From assembly GCA_026545225.1 (NCBI GenBank), contig CM048853.1, positions 40,812,755 through 40,876,754 on the forward strand: DNA of 64,000 bases. Direction: 5' to 3'. This DNA comes from Cornus controversa. Lineage: Eukaryota > Streptophyta > Magnoliopsida > Cornales > Cornaceae. A program made the translations under genes and the position numbers. The notes below the pieces were generated by a model that saw nothing but the letters and a program-made list of their open reading frames with translations, had not been told where the DNA came from and made no database searches. This document shows positions 11,749-22,144 of this stretch, piece by piece. Numbering within the stretch: the stretch's first letter is position 1; every line of letters begins with the position of its first letter.

Positions 11749-13785
11749 TTAGGTGGTTTTGTTCCTTGAATCTCCTTTTTTTTTTTCTTTGTAAAAATGT
11801 CACATTCTTTAGGCTGCTTCGAGTTTGCCCCTTGCTTGCCATTTTTTTTCCTATCCAAAGGATAGAAATTGCTATACTCAGGTTTGTATTCTTCTCTGTT
11901 GTATCGTCCTTAGAATTATTAAATGTAAATTAGTATTGTTTACAACACGAGATTACACACTTGTAACATGAATTTTACCATCAATAGAGTTTTATTTGTA
12001 CTTTTTGGTCTTGTCTTCAGTTTTGCGAATTTTGTCAAGCATGAAAGTTGTTTAAACCCCTTTCTAAGAGTTAAAATTTCTAATTACATAGGCATTTTTA
12101 GTGATGAACAAACTGCAACCAAATTGAATCAAGCAGAAAATTTGAATGCTCAAACTTGGGTCAACTAAAATTGGTGCCTAGTTCAAGCTCAGAACAAGTT
12201 TAAGCAGAAAAAGTCAATTTTTTAAGATTAAAATTGTCTGGAAATTAGTTACAAGTCGTAACAAAAAGTTAGGTTCATGTGACTTTACGGGCACACGAGT
12301 ACAATTTCATCTGTTTTTTTTTTTTTTGGGTAAAAAATTTTCATCTGTTTCCTTGCATAAAAGTTTGAAGTTTTTTATTTTTTTATTTTCAAAATCCGTT
12401 AATTACTTCCGAGTGTTATGTTTGTGAAAATCTACAATATCACCCTTTTAAATTAGGAATATAATTAATATGTTGGATGATTTGCAAATTTCTTGAATTA
12501 GAGATTTAGAAAAGTATTTTAAAAAAACCTTAGTATCTCCAACCGATATATCAAATCATCCGTGTCATTTGCAACGGTTACTTTTAACATTAAAAACTCT
12601 TCTAATAGCTATTTCAAATGTCAACTAGAAATTTGGCATACCATCAAACATGTCAAATTTGACATATCAAAAAGTGGTATGTCAAATGATTTTTTTTTTT
12701 AATCTATAGGTTCCTATTATTATTTTAAAATATATTTTATCATTGCAATAAATTAGTATGATATTATGCATTGTCATTTTATTTTTGTTTTTTTTTATGC
12801 ATTTTTTAAATATCTATTGTACCCATATTTTATAATTGCAATAAAATTAGCAGTCGAATAAAACTAACTGCTAGAATATATTTTGTAATGTATTATTGTG
12901 GTTTAATAGACAAATATATTAATAAGTTAATAAATTTGACATTTCAGGTGGAGTATACCAAAATACCATGTATCAATTTGCCAAATCATATATCAAATAT
13001 GATATTTGAAGTATCAATTCAAGATGCTCTTAATGTGTTATTAGAGATTTAAGGAAAGTATCCTCAAAAGGGGGAGCCATTGAAAAATAATAAGATAAAA
13101 AAAATTCAAAGATAAACTTTTTTGAATAAAATAATAAATTCAAAACTTAATTTTGATTGATAATATTTTTGTTTGTCACATTTGTAATTGTTCTTAATGA
13201 ATTTTTATATTAAATAAATTTTGTATACAAAATTAAAGAGAGAAATTATGTATATTTAAGTAACACAATTATTGAGGGGAGGCGATATTCGCACTCCCTT
13301 TTTCTACGTTTATACTCCTAATTTTAAAAATTGACATTTTTAACCTTAACTTCATAAGTAAATAATATTTTTAAAACAAATTACACAACTACCCCTTTTG
13401 ATATTCCCTCATTGTCTCCAATATATAACATTTTCAATCTCTTTTAATAGGTTCCAAAAAAAATTACAAAAAAAAAGACTCAAAAAATAGTTATCTCTTT
13501 CTCTTTTGACGGATCTAAAAATAAATAAAAATTATCTAAGTACCCAAAAACTATTATATTTATTGAATAAAGTATTTCTTTTGACAAGAACTGAAAAAAA
13601 GGATAAAAAAAAAGTTCTCTATAGGACCCCAAAGAAGAGTATACTACGCAAAAAAAAAGACCCAATTTTTTTTTTGTATCTCTAGTGAATAAACTATTTC
13701 ATTTGATATGATCGAGAAAAAAAAAGTATGGTACGTAAAAAAGAAAAAGACCCAAAAGAAATTATCTCTATTGAATAAATTATCT
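11749..13785. other. Flippase 3' UTR and A+T-rich spacer
   Basis: The first 200-250 bases after the flippase stop are T-rich and probably hold the 3' UTR. The remainder is A+T-rich, with one probable MITE (12530-13032) and runs of A or T. No gene is supported. Confidence 0.6.
12530..13032. mobile_element. Probable MITE with GAGCATCT-type ends
   Basis: The left end (TTAGTATCTCCAACCGATA) and the reverse complement of the right end (TTAAGAGCATCTTGAATTGATA) resemble each other and the common plant MITE terminus that reads roughly TTAAGAGCATCTCCAA. The interior contains several repeated words such as GACATATCAAA and ATATCAAATATGAT. The target-site duplication is not clean. Confidence 0.45.
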
Positions 13786-13793
13786 CATAAGAC

Positions 13794-14417
13794 TAGGGCT
13801 GCAACTCGGGCGGGTTAGAGGTACAACTCGGGCTCAACCTTACATATGAAATGTTCAACCCTAACCCTACTTCAACCCTAACTACTCAACCCTAGCCCAA
13901 CCCATCCTTAAATTTTTAAACTCGGGTTTACAACTCGGGTTGAGATTTCGAGTTAGAAAGTCAGGTTAATTCGGGTTATATATATCACCAATCTCCATGT
14001 TGAAAATTTAAAGTGATATTTAATAAGTTTCACATTAGATTACTCCTAAACATACAAAAAATTAATAACTTTATGTAGATTTCTAAAAAATTACAAACAA
14101 TTGTTTAGGAAATTAATTATCCAAAGTGTTAACATACAATAAATTAAGATTTAAATAAAGGAAGTTGAAAAGAAAATGGTTATCATAATTTAAATATTAG
14201 ATATAATTTATTTAAAATAAAAAATATGTATAAAAATAATATTACAATTCGGGTTCTGGTTGGGCTCAGGTTGTTAGCACCTCAACTCTAGCCCAACCCT
14301 AATTAAGTTCGGATTAAAGTTTTTCAACCCAAGCTCAACCCTAATTGTAAAAATAGTTGCCCAAGCACGTAAAAAATTGGATTGAATTCGAGTTACCCAA
14401 CCCAAGTTGCACCCCTA
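13794..14417. mobile_element. Non-autonomous hAT element with 8-bp TSD
   Basis: The element starts TAGGGCTGCAACTCGGGCGG and its other end, reverse-complemented, starts TAGGGGTGCAACTTGGGTTG. It is flanked on both sides by the identical 8-bp word CATAAGAC (13786-13793 and 14418-14425). Eight-bp duplications and TAGGG-type termini define the hAT superfamily. Length is 624 bp with no transposase frame; the interior is A+T-rich with repeated CAACCCTA words near the ends. Confidence 0.92.
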
Positions 14418-14823
14418 CATAAGACATCATTGAAAAAATATATATATGATACACAAAAAAAGACGCAAAAAAAAAGTTTTTCATGTTGAATAAATTATCT
14501 TAATTATGACAGGACCAAAAGAAAAATAAAATAAAATAGAGTACCCATTATTTCTTTTATCACTTTTGACTGGATATCATTATTGAATAAAGTAGCACTT
14601 TTGACTGGATAAAAAAAAGTACTCGAAAAAAAAGTTCTTTTTTGTTAGAACCCAATATAAATTACTAAACGAAATAAAGATAATTAAAATTTATTGTATA
14701 AAGGGTAGTTATATTATTATAAAATAAGAGATGATGCATCAATGAGTTTAGGAACCTTCTTGTCATTTTATTTTAAAAAGAATGCTAGTAAGTGCAACTG
14801 TAGAAAAGTGGAGTGCGTATATG

Positions 14824-16029
14824 TAGGGATGGCAACGGGGCGGGTAGGGCACGGGTTTGCCTAAACCCGTCCCCACCCCCGCTGCCTTCAACAACATTAC
14901 CAAACCCGCCGCGGGTTTGAAACGGGACGGAATTTCAAAATCCATCCCCGCCCCATTGGGAGAAACCCCACCCCGTTTAAAATTTCAAAAGGGGTGGGAC
15001 GAGACGGGGTGAGGCGGGGCCCCTCCCCACAAAATTGTAACCACATCAAACATCAATAAAAATTGATTTTTTCAAAAAATACGAGCCTAGTGGGTAGTAC
15101 CAAGTTTGATACTATTAAATTCAAAATAGTATAACCCCTGTTTAAGAAGTAAAATGACAAGATTCCATAATTAAATAGTTTATTACAGAAAATATATTTC
15201 ACAACTAAATAACTTAGTAACAAGTTTGATCCAACAATTAAAGAAGTGTTAATACAACAAAAAGATAAAATGAAAACATAATTCTTAATACAACCAAAAG
15301 TAAAATTATAATTTGTATATATATATACATATAAATATATTTATAATAATAAAATATATAAGCGGGGCGGGGCGGGGCGGGACGGGTTATTATAGAGTCC
15401 CCGAACCCGCCCCGTACCTGCGGCGGGTTTTGATTTTTTTTTCTAAACCCGCTCATACGGAAAAAATGGCTCCCATACCCGCCTTAAACGGGGCAGGACG
15501 GGATGAAAACCTGGGGGGCTGACAAAATTGCCATTAAGGATGGCAACGGGGCGGGCATGGAGCGGGTATGCCAAAACCTTACCTCGCCCCATCAAGAAAA
15601 TACAAAATTTATCTCCCGTTAAGAACCCTAACGGGTTTGTAGTAAGCATACTACTACTGCCCCATTTAGAGAAAGAGAGGAATAACAAAATCATTTGCTT
15701 TATTTGCTTTGAATTCAATGTTTGGGCTAAATGTATCCAAACGATGATACAACACTCCTACAGCCAAAAACCTAATATATAAGACCAAAAAAATGACACA
15801 AACATACATACATATGTAGATGGAGATGAAAACGGTTTTGGTCTTCAAGAATTTTTTTTATTATAGATCTATTATGTACATAAGATAGAGTTCTCTTTTA
15901 GCTATAAGATAAAGAGAGGAATAGAGTAGAACAAGGTAACCTAGTGGCTGCCGTATACCTAGTATACTATATTTATATAAGTAATGTAATAATAAAAGAA
16001 ATGATACATTTCATACAATTATGTCACTC

Positions 16030-16061
<32 letters not shown>

Positions 16062-16214
16062 TGTATGTATATAATCGGGGCGGGGCGGTAATTAGGCAAA
16101 TTTTCTTAAAAAAATCATACCCGCCTCTACTCTTATTAGGGGCGGACCAAATCCCCTCCATTAGGGGAGGAACGGGGCAGAAACCCGTCTGCGTAAAGGA
16201 AATTACCGCCCCTA
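14824..16214. mobile_element. Larger hAT element with internal GC-rich repeats, 8-bp TSD
   Basis: The identical 8-bp word CGTATATG flanks it (14816-14823 and 16215-16222). The termini are TAGGGATGGCAACGGGGCGG on the left and TAGGGGCGGTAATTTCC on the reverse complement of the right. The interior holds many GGGGCGGG blocks and a second end-like sequence, GGATGGCAACGGGGCGGG, near 15539, which directly follows AATTGCCATTAA. This suggests an internal rearrangement or a nested relative. The 1391 bp contain no transposase; the small open frames are shadows of G/C-rich repeats. Confidence 0.88.
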
Positions 16215-17640
16215 CGTATATGGCCTCCTTTGTTCAAAATAATACAAATTAAAATGTACGCTTGTATTATAGATTTACAGTATTCCTCTTCAAATGACCA
16301 TATTACCCTCTTCCCAATTAACACAAAAAATATCAAACCTCTCTCCGTATCATAGATTCTCTCTCACCCATGATTCGGGCCACCCTTCCTCCCACATCCT
16401 CTTCCTAGAGAGAGAAACAAAACTTTTTGCTGGCGGAAGGCCAATTTATTGTCTTCTCAGTGCTCTGCTACACCTTCGAAACCGATGAAGAGGTACTCTG
16501 TTCTCTCTATCTGCTACACATTTTCTGGAGGTTCCTGTTACTATTGTTCATAAAATGAAACACATAAAAACACAACACCAATGCCATCCTAAAACTTCAT
16601 TTTTGTCTGAAACTCTATAGAGTCAAACTTATGGTTGCATTGTCAAACAATTACACAGTGATACTGATATCTAACATGGAGAGATAGGGTTTGGGATTTG
16701 ATATTAAATTAGAATCTATCAAAAAAGAAGGGAAAAAAAAGAAAACAAACTTGTGGGTGATTCGGATAATTCAAATCTCTCTCTCTCTCCGGCTTCATGG
16801 AATACATATGATGGTGCTAAATCTGATTGGTATTGAAGCTATATTTACCCGTTTTAAATTAAGTTTGTTGGTGTCTCTGTATGTATATCCATGTCTGTTT
16901 CCTAATACATTTGATCTGGATTTGGGTCATTTTAGTTGGCTATTTTCTTTGAATCTTGCCTCTTTTGGACTCTTTGATCTGGGTTTTAATTTACACTGCG
17001 ATTGGTTGCTCGGAAAATGGAGTAGAAGAGAATAAAATGAAATTTTGGAATATCATGATTCTTGTTGTTTTGGGTTTTAGTAGAATGATATACTTGCTTG
17101 CAGTCAACAATGAAGAGTTAGAGTTTTTGCAATTGGAGAATCACTTGCAGCTTGTAAAAGGGCCAATTGCTAATTTCATTCTTAAAACGTCTGCAATAGG
17201 TAATCTAATTGACTCTAAGAGTGATTCAGCTATTGGTAAGCTAGTGCAACAAATTGTGTTCTTGGGCTTGCAACTTTCAGACAAGGGCAAATTTTGTTCC
17301 AGAACCTTGCTTGGGACTTGGCTTCTCTTTTCCTAAACAAGTACCCCATCGGTGCTGACTACCATCTGAAAATTTCGGACTGGTAACAAGATATATTTTT
17401 CATGTATAGATCCATATCAGAAGATGGTTCATTCAATTTTTAGTAGAGAAGCGATTGTTCATTCTTTCTATATAAATATATACATATATATATCATCTGT
17501 ATGTATATATATTGTAGGTGATGAGAGAGAAGAAGATAAGAGAGATTTTGATGGGATTTTTTTATAGAGAGAAAAAATGAGGTGAATATATATATTGAAA
17601 GGGTTGTAGTAAACAATGAATTCATGTAGCGGAAATGAGG
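16215..17640. other. Unassigned region, possible gene fragment
   Basis: About 16330-16500 looks like a plant 5' leader (CT-rich, then ACCGATGAAGAG directly before a GTACTC donor-like word). Two overlapping open frames follow (16691-17035 and 16956-17336). I recognise neither; the second has a short stretch rich in Leu, Ile and Asn with no domain I can name. It may be a captured gene fragment or chance. Nothing here supports a complete gene. Confidence 0.3.
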
Positions 17641-17960
17641 ATGTTAAGATGGATGATAGGAGTGACTAGAAGAGATAGGATTATAAACTAAAACGTGAGG
17701 AAAAAATTAGGTGTGACACCTATTAGTGATAAGATTAGAGAGGATAGACTTAGGTAGTATGGACACATACACAGAAGATCTATGGAGGCAAAAAGGGCGC
17801 CGGAAATTAACATGGGATGAAATTATTAGAAATGATTTTAAAAGTTAAACATTAGAGGAGAGATAATTTGTAATAGAATAGAATGGAAAAAGAGAATTCA
17901 TGTGGCCGACCCTATTCATATGGGATTAAGGCAAGGACGACGACGATGATGAAAGGGTCT
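17630..17960 (+). mobile_element. 3' end of an RTE-type LINE
   Basis: Translated on the + strand, with stops and frame breaks, this reads like the carboxyl end of plant RTE-clade reverse transcriptases: fragments such as RLRWYGHIHRRSMEA and IEWKKRIHVADP are visible. It ends in a short simple repeat (GACGACGACGATGATGA), as is usual for this clade. Only the 3' end is present, consistent with 5' truncation. Confidence 0.72.
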
Positions 17961-18149
17961 AGTAGTCCATTAAAAATTTTCATGGGGTACTTTGGTCATT
18001 TCACGTAATACATTACGGTTAAAGAGTTCTTTTTAGTTAGTCATGGGATAAATAGGTATTCCAAAGTTGTCAGGTGATGACCTTATGGCTAGGTAACAGA
18101 AGGAGGTCATAGTTATTGAGAAGTCTTGGAATGTAACTTATGGCTCTGA

Positions 18150-19335
18150 TGCAGAGTTAGCGCAAGGTCCATGATTTAGATCTAGAGGGGGATGAATAGG
18201 TCTCGGAAGTTTGAATAACAAACATTAACTAATTTTAAAATTTTAACAAATTATTAATAATCTAAAACTTAAATCACTGCAATAAATCTAAGTGTACTCT
18301 ATCCATTATACAATCGATATAAAACAATTAAGGATGTAATATGAAAGCAATAATAATAAAAAAAACAACGCAGTATGTGGAAATTACAAAGAAGAAAAAC
18401 CACAGGACACAATTTTTTTTTTGAAATTTCTTTTATAGGTCCCTTTTTTATAGTTATTACTGCTGGGTTTGAAAGAAAATTATTTGATCTGTGCATGCTC
18501 ACTAGTCTAGATGAATGAAATTTCAAAAAAGGGACCTATAAAAATCTCAATATTTGCATGCTCGCTACTCTAGATGAATGATGAATATGAGATAAACTAA
18601 AAACTCTAGCAAAGAATTACTAGAATGCACTCAGTTTGCTCCAAGTATGTTTAGAGACAATATATGATGCATTCTTCGACTTTTCAAACCACTAGATATA
18701 TTTATAGAGATAATAGAGTCCTTAAAACTTTAAGGTTTTGAAAGTTTTAATTTAGAAAAGGAAACTGGGTTTTTGCACGTCTCGATTGATCGAGAAGTGT
18801 GTTGGTTGATTTACACCTGTTTAGAGAGTTTCGATTGATTTTCCTCGATTGATCGATATCCCCTGCACTTGTAGACTTGGAATATTTTCAATATGAAAGT
18901 TTCCAAAAACTCATAAAGAATATCAAAAAGGATTTTTTTTTTAATTTTATATTTAAACATGAAATTATCAAACCTTAATTGATGAATTCATGAACTCTAA
19001 TTTGATAGTTGGACATGTGTCAAATTTTAGACACGAAATGAAACCTTTTTGATGGATTCGTGAACTTTAGTTATGAAACCTTTATACCCTTGCCCTTGAA
19101 TATAGCTTCAATACCAAATCTGCCCTAGACGAGAGGTAACTAACTTGACACTAACTAACTTTCAACATTTTAACTAAAAGCAAAAATAAAGATTACAGAC
19201 TCAAGTTTTTGACATGAAATTTCCCAACCTAAAGTCTATTGTTTATCACACGCCAAACCACAAGGAACGTTTGTGTAGGTTTTCATAAATAAAACAATTG
19301 AGTGTAATTAAGGCAAACCTTAGGAGGTGTTAGTG
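18150..19335. other. Unclassified repeat-like region
   Basis: The segment opens with AGAGGGGGATGAATAGG, a word I associate with dispersed plant repeats, and carries several CGATTGATCGA words. No open reading frame of note and no clear terminal repeats could be fixed. It may be the remains of a retrotransposon. Confidence 0.3.
18431..18543. repeat. Hairpin with perfect 19-bp arms
   Basis: Arms 18431-18449 and 18525-18543 are perfect reverse complements (core ATAGGTCCC / GGGACCTAT) around a 75-nt loop. Part of the loop (TGCATGCTCACTAGTCTAG) recurs just after the right arm as a direct repeat, TGCATGCTCGCTACTCTAG. Origin unknown. Confidence 0.7.
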
Positions 19336-19580
19336 TAGTTTACCCTCCTTATTTCAAAGAGAAAAAATCTATAATATCATTGGAATGAATCCATGATGCA
19401 TTCATACAAATTTGGATATGTATATGACTTGATATAAATGATTCTACAATTTCTTAAAAGGAGATGTGATGGTAGTATATATGCATATACACACATTGAC
19501 ACATTTATATATTTGCATGCACATATTTTATGTGTAGGATTATATGTAATAAATTGGGCTCATTTTGTTGATTTCCCTTA

Positions 19581-20151
19581 GGCTCCGTTGGGTTAGATGG
19601 AAATAGTAGGAAAGGAAAATAAATAGATTTTTTTTGAAGATTTTAGGAGTTTGGATAGCAGGCAAAGAAATTTTTTGAGAATAAATAACTTTCCATAACA
19701 ACCTAGTTTTCAATAAAAATTTTCTACAAAAAGCACAGGAAAATTTATGTGAAACCATTTTTTTATTTATCTAAAATAAAATTTGTTTATGCATAACTTT
19801 TTATAAGAATGATATAGTGGTCTGTCTCTCTTTAAATGTCTTGCAAAATATTTATTTAGATTCTTATATTGATTATATTTTTTACAAAATATGAAAAATA
19901 TTTTATTTGGTACAAATTTATTTAGACCTACCATCCCATTTAATAAAAATAAGGATAATTTAGGTAAATCACAATATTTTCTTGTAACTTTCATGTTAAC
20001 CAAACCATGAAATGGTACTTTTTCACAACTATTGTGAGTACTTTTTATGCTAACCAAATGTATGTTACAAAATTGATTTTCCTTTCATTAACTTCACTTT
20101 TTTTTACTTTCACTTTTCACTATTAATTTTTCCATCTAATCGAACGGACCC
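19581..20151. mobile_element. PIF/Harbinger-type MITE, TTA duplication
   Basis: The left end reads GGCTCCGTTGGGTTAGATGG and the reverse complement of the right end reads GGGTCCGTTCGATTAGATGG, matching at 17 of 20 positions. Both sides are flanked by TTA (19578-19580 and 20152-20154), the 3-bp duplication of PIF/Harbinger elements. The 571-bp interior has no transposase frame. Confidence 0.85.
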
Positions 20152-20418
20152 TTAAAAGATCCAAAAGGGCAAGTATGAGATGTGAAAATCCGTGCCACCT
20201 CATTGAAATTTTGTTACCTAACTTTATGAGTAATGCTATAATGAGAGCCTCTCATCATGAGCTTTCTTTATTTAACTATTGAATTGAAAGATTTATTAAA
20301 TGATTCATTTGACTTTTCACATATCTAATAAAACTGGCTCAATCTAGTGATTAAATATAGAGAGCTCATGAATCTTGTCACGAGGGGGCTCTCTTAGCAT
20401 TACTCTAACTTTATTTTT

Positions 20419-21530
20419 AATGGGACTGCAATTTTAACGGACTAACCCGAAATAGTCCGAGCCCAACTTAATTCCCCTCATGACGTTGGTAATTTTTTTT
20501 CTTACAACTAGAGTTGGGCTTGGGTTTGACAAGCTACAACCTGAGCTTTAATTTTGTTGGGCCCAAGTTGAGGTACCAACGACTCGAATCCAACCCGAAC
20601 TCGAGTATGAATTATATATATAAAATATTAAATACATTATTATATTTATAATCCTGATCAAATTTTTTCAGCTTATTTTTTCTTAATAAATCTTGATTTG
20701 TTGTATATTAATCATTTGGAGAATTTTTTTTTTGTTGAGAAATAGTTTATAACACTTTATATATTAATATTTGGTTTTTGGAATCTTTTATGTTTAGGAA
20801 TAACCTAACTCGAAATAAACCCATTTTCAGCTAGATATTTATAATTCGAGCTCAACCAGAGTTCAAAAATTTGGACACAGGTTAGGTTTGGGTTGAAATT
20901 TGGAAAACTTACCACTAAGACCTACTTTTCTTTTGAAAAACAAATAAGTCCTATCAATTTTCATAAGACCAAATAAGTCCTACTTTTGAAAAACTCTTCC
21001 ATTCAAGTTAAACCACTAGATCTTACATTAATGTCCTTTAAACCACTACATCTTACATTAATGTCCTTACCAAATAGAAGTAAAATTCTGCAGTTACAAT
21101 TTTATTCGAAAATTTATATATAATCTTTTTTGTTTTGTTGTTCAATTAATGAACAATGCATTATGAATTTAATTCCAGCCAATTTAATTTAAATTCAATT
21201 AGAAAAATCTTGTGTAGAATTCACGATGACTTTAATACAAAAAAATTAAAAATTCTATAAAAAGTCAACAAAATATTATCATTTCTTTTTAGTTAAAAAT
21301 TATATCTAATTCAATATGATTTGGTAAGGGTGTAAATGAAAGTTTGAGTATATTAGAATTTCAATGAAAAAAATTTCAAAAGTAGGACTAATTGGGAATT
21401 TAATAGGACTTATTTTTCTTTTGGACGGTAAAGTAGGACTTAGTGGTAATTTTTCCTTGAAATTTTTATAGCTTAGGTTGAGTCTGAGTTGATCTCTTAT
21501 TCTGTTCAATTTGTCCGAGTTTGCACCCTT
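20419..21530. mobile_element. Old hAT-like relic split by a Mutator-like insertion
   Basis: The left side (GGGACTGCAATTTTAACGG) and right side (reverse complement AAGGGTGCAAACTCGGAC) have hAT-like ends, and the DNA between carries GAGCCCAACTT, CAACCCGAACTC and GGTTTGGGTTG words typical of such elements. It is interrupted by the element at 20902-21456. The outer 8-bp duplication is imperfect (ACTTTATT against ACTTTTGT), in keeping with age. Confidence 0.45.
20902..21456. mobile_element. Mutator-like MITE with 9-bp TSD
   Basis: Flanked by the identical 9-bp word TTGAAATTT (20893-20901 and 21457-21465), the duplication length of Mutator-like elements. The ends are long inverted repeats of roughly 70-85 bp: left GGAAAACTTACCACTAAGAC, right (reverse complement) GGAAAAATTACCACTAAGTC, continuing through TCCTACTTT and AATAAGTCCTA words. 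The 555 bp contain no transposase. Confidence 0.92.
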
Positions 21531-21872
21531 AACTTTTGTCGGAACTTTACCTTTTGACTTGCGTGCATTATAATTCGTATTCTCAAACTACTCCTCAAGA
21601 TAGTTTTATCCTATTATATGTGTCTAAATATATTTATTGTATGTACGCTATTATGTATACATGTATAATTAGGCATCAAAGACTTATAACTTCAAATAAT
21701 TAATACATTCAAAGTAATAAATATAGTTCGCTCTTTTTATGAAGGAAAATGTTATGATGATGACACTCTCACGGTGAGTTGGCTCCCTCATCAAAATACA
21801 TTATATTATAATAAAATCAATAAAATCAGTGTGGGTTTTCTTTGATGGTCGTTTGAGTGGCCTTAGTTTCAC

Positions 21873-22004
21873 ACTTGCAATCTGAAAGTGAGTTACAAAC
21901 TTACTACACACACACACTTGCAATCTGAAAGTGAGTTACAAACTTACTACACACACACACTTGCAATCTGAAAGTGAGTTACAAACTTACTACACACACA
22001 CACA
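21873..22004 (+). repeat. Three tandem copies of a 43-bp unit upstream of HDH
   Basis: The unit beginning ACTTGCAATCTGAAAGTGAG starts at 21873, 21916 and 21959, an exact 43-bp period, with each copy ending in a short (CA)n run. The copies look identical or nearly so. The array ends about 15 bp before the putative TATA box of the histidinol dehydrogenase gene. Confidence 0.93.
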
Positions 22005-22016
22005 CAGAGAGACATA

Positions 22017-22024
22017 TATATAAA
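22017..22024 (+). promoter_or_regulatory. HDH: Putative TATA box of HDH
   Basis: TATATAAA lies just after the 43-bp triplicate. A start of transcription about 30 bases on would give a leader exon ending at the donor CAG/GTACTT (22144/22145), which could splice to the coding exon that starts near 24363. This is inferred; no transcript is available. Confidence 0.45.
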
Positions 22025-22144
22025 CTCTGAAATTGAGTTTTATTCAGTGAAGTGACCCGTGTGAATGCCCTTGTTTTCACTCAAACACATAGCTGAGGAC
22101 GAAGCCACCAGATCAACCTCTCAGCTTCTGCACACTATATTCAG

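Noticed and set aside
15313-16336. Open frames in the GC-rich hAT element
   Set aside because: They consist of reading through GGGGCGGG repeats and have no domain features.
21873-22004. CRISPR-like array
   Set aside because: The three copies are contiguous 43-bp tandem units without spacers, in a plant genome.
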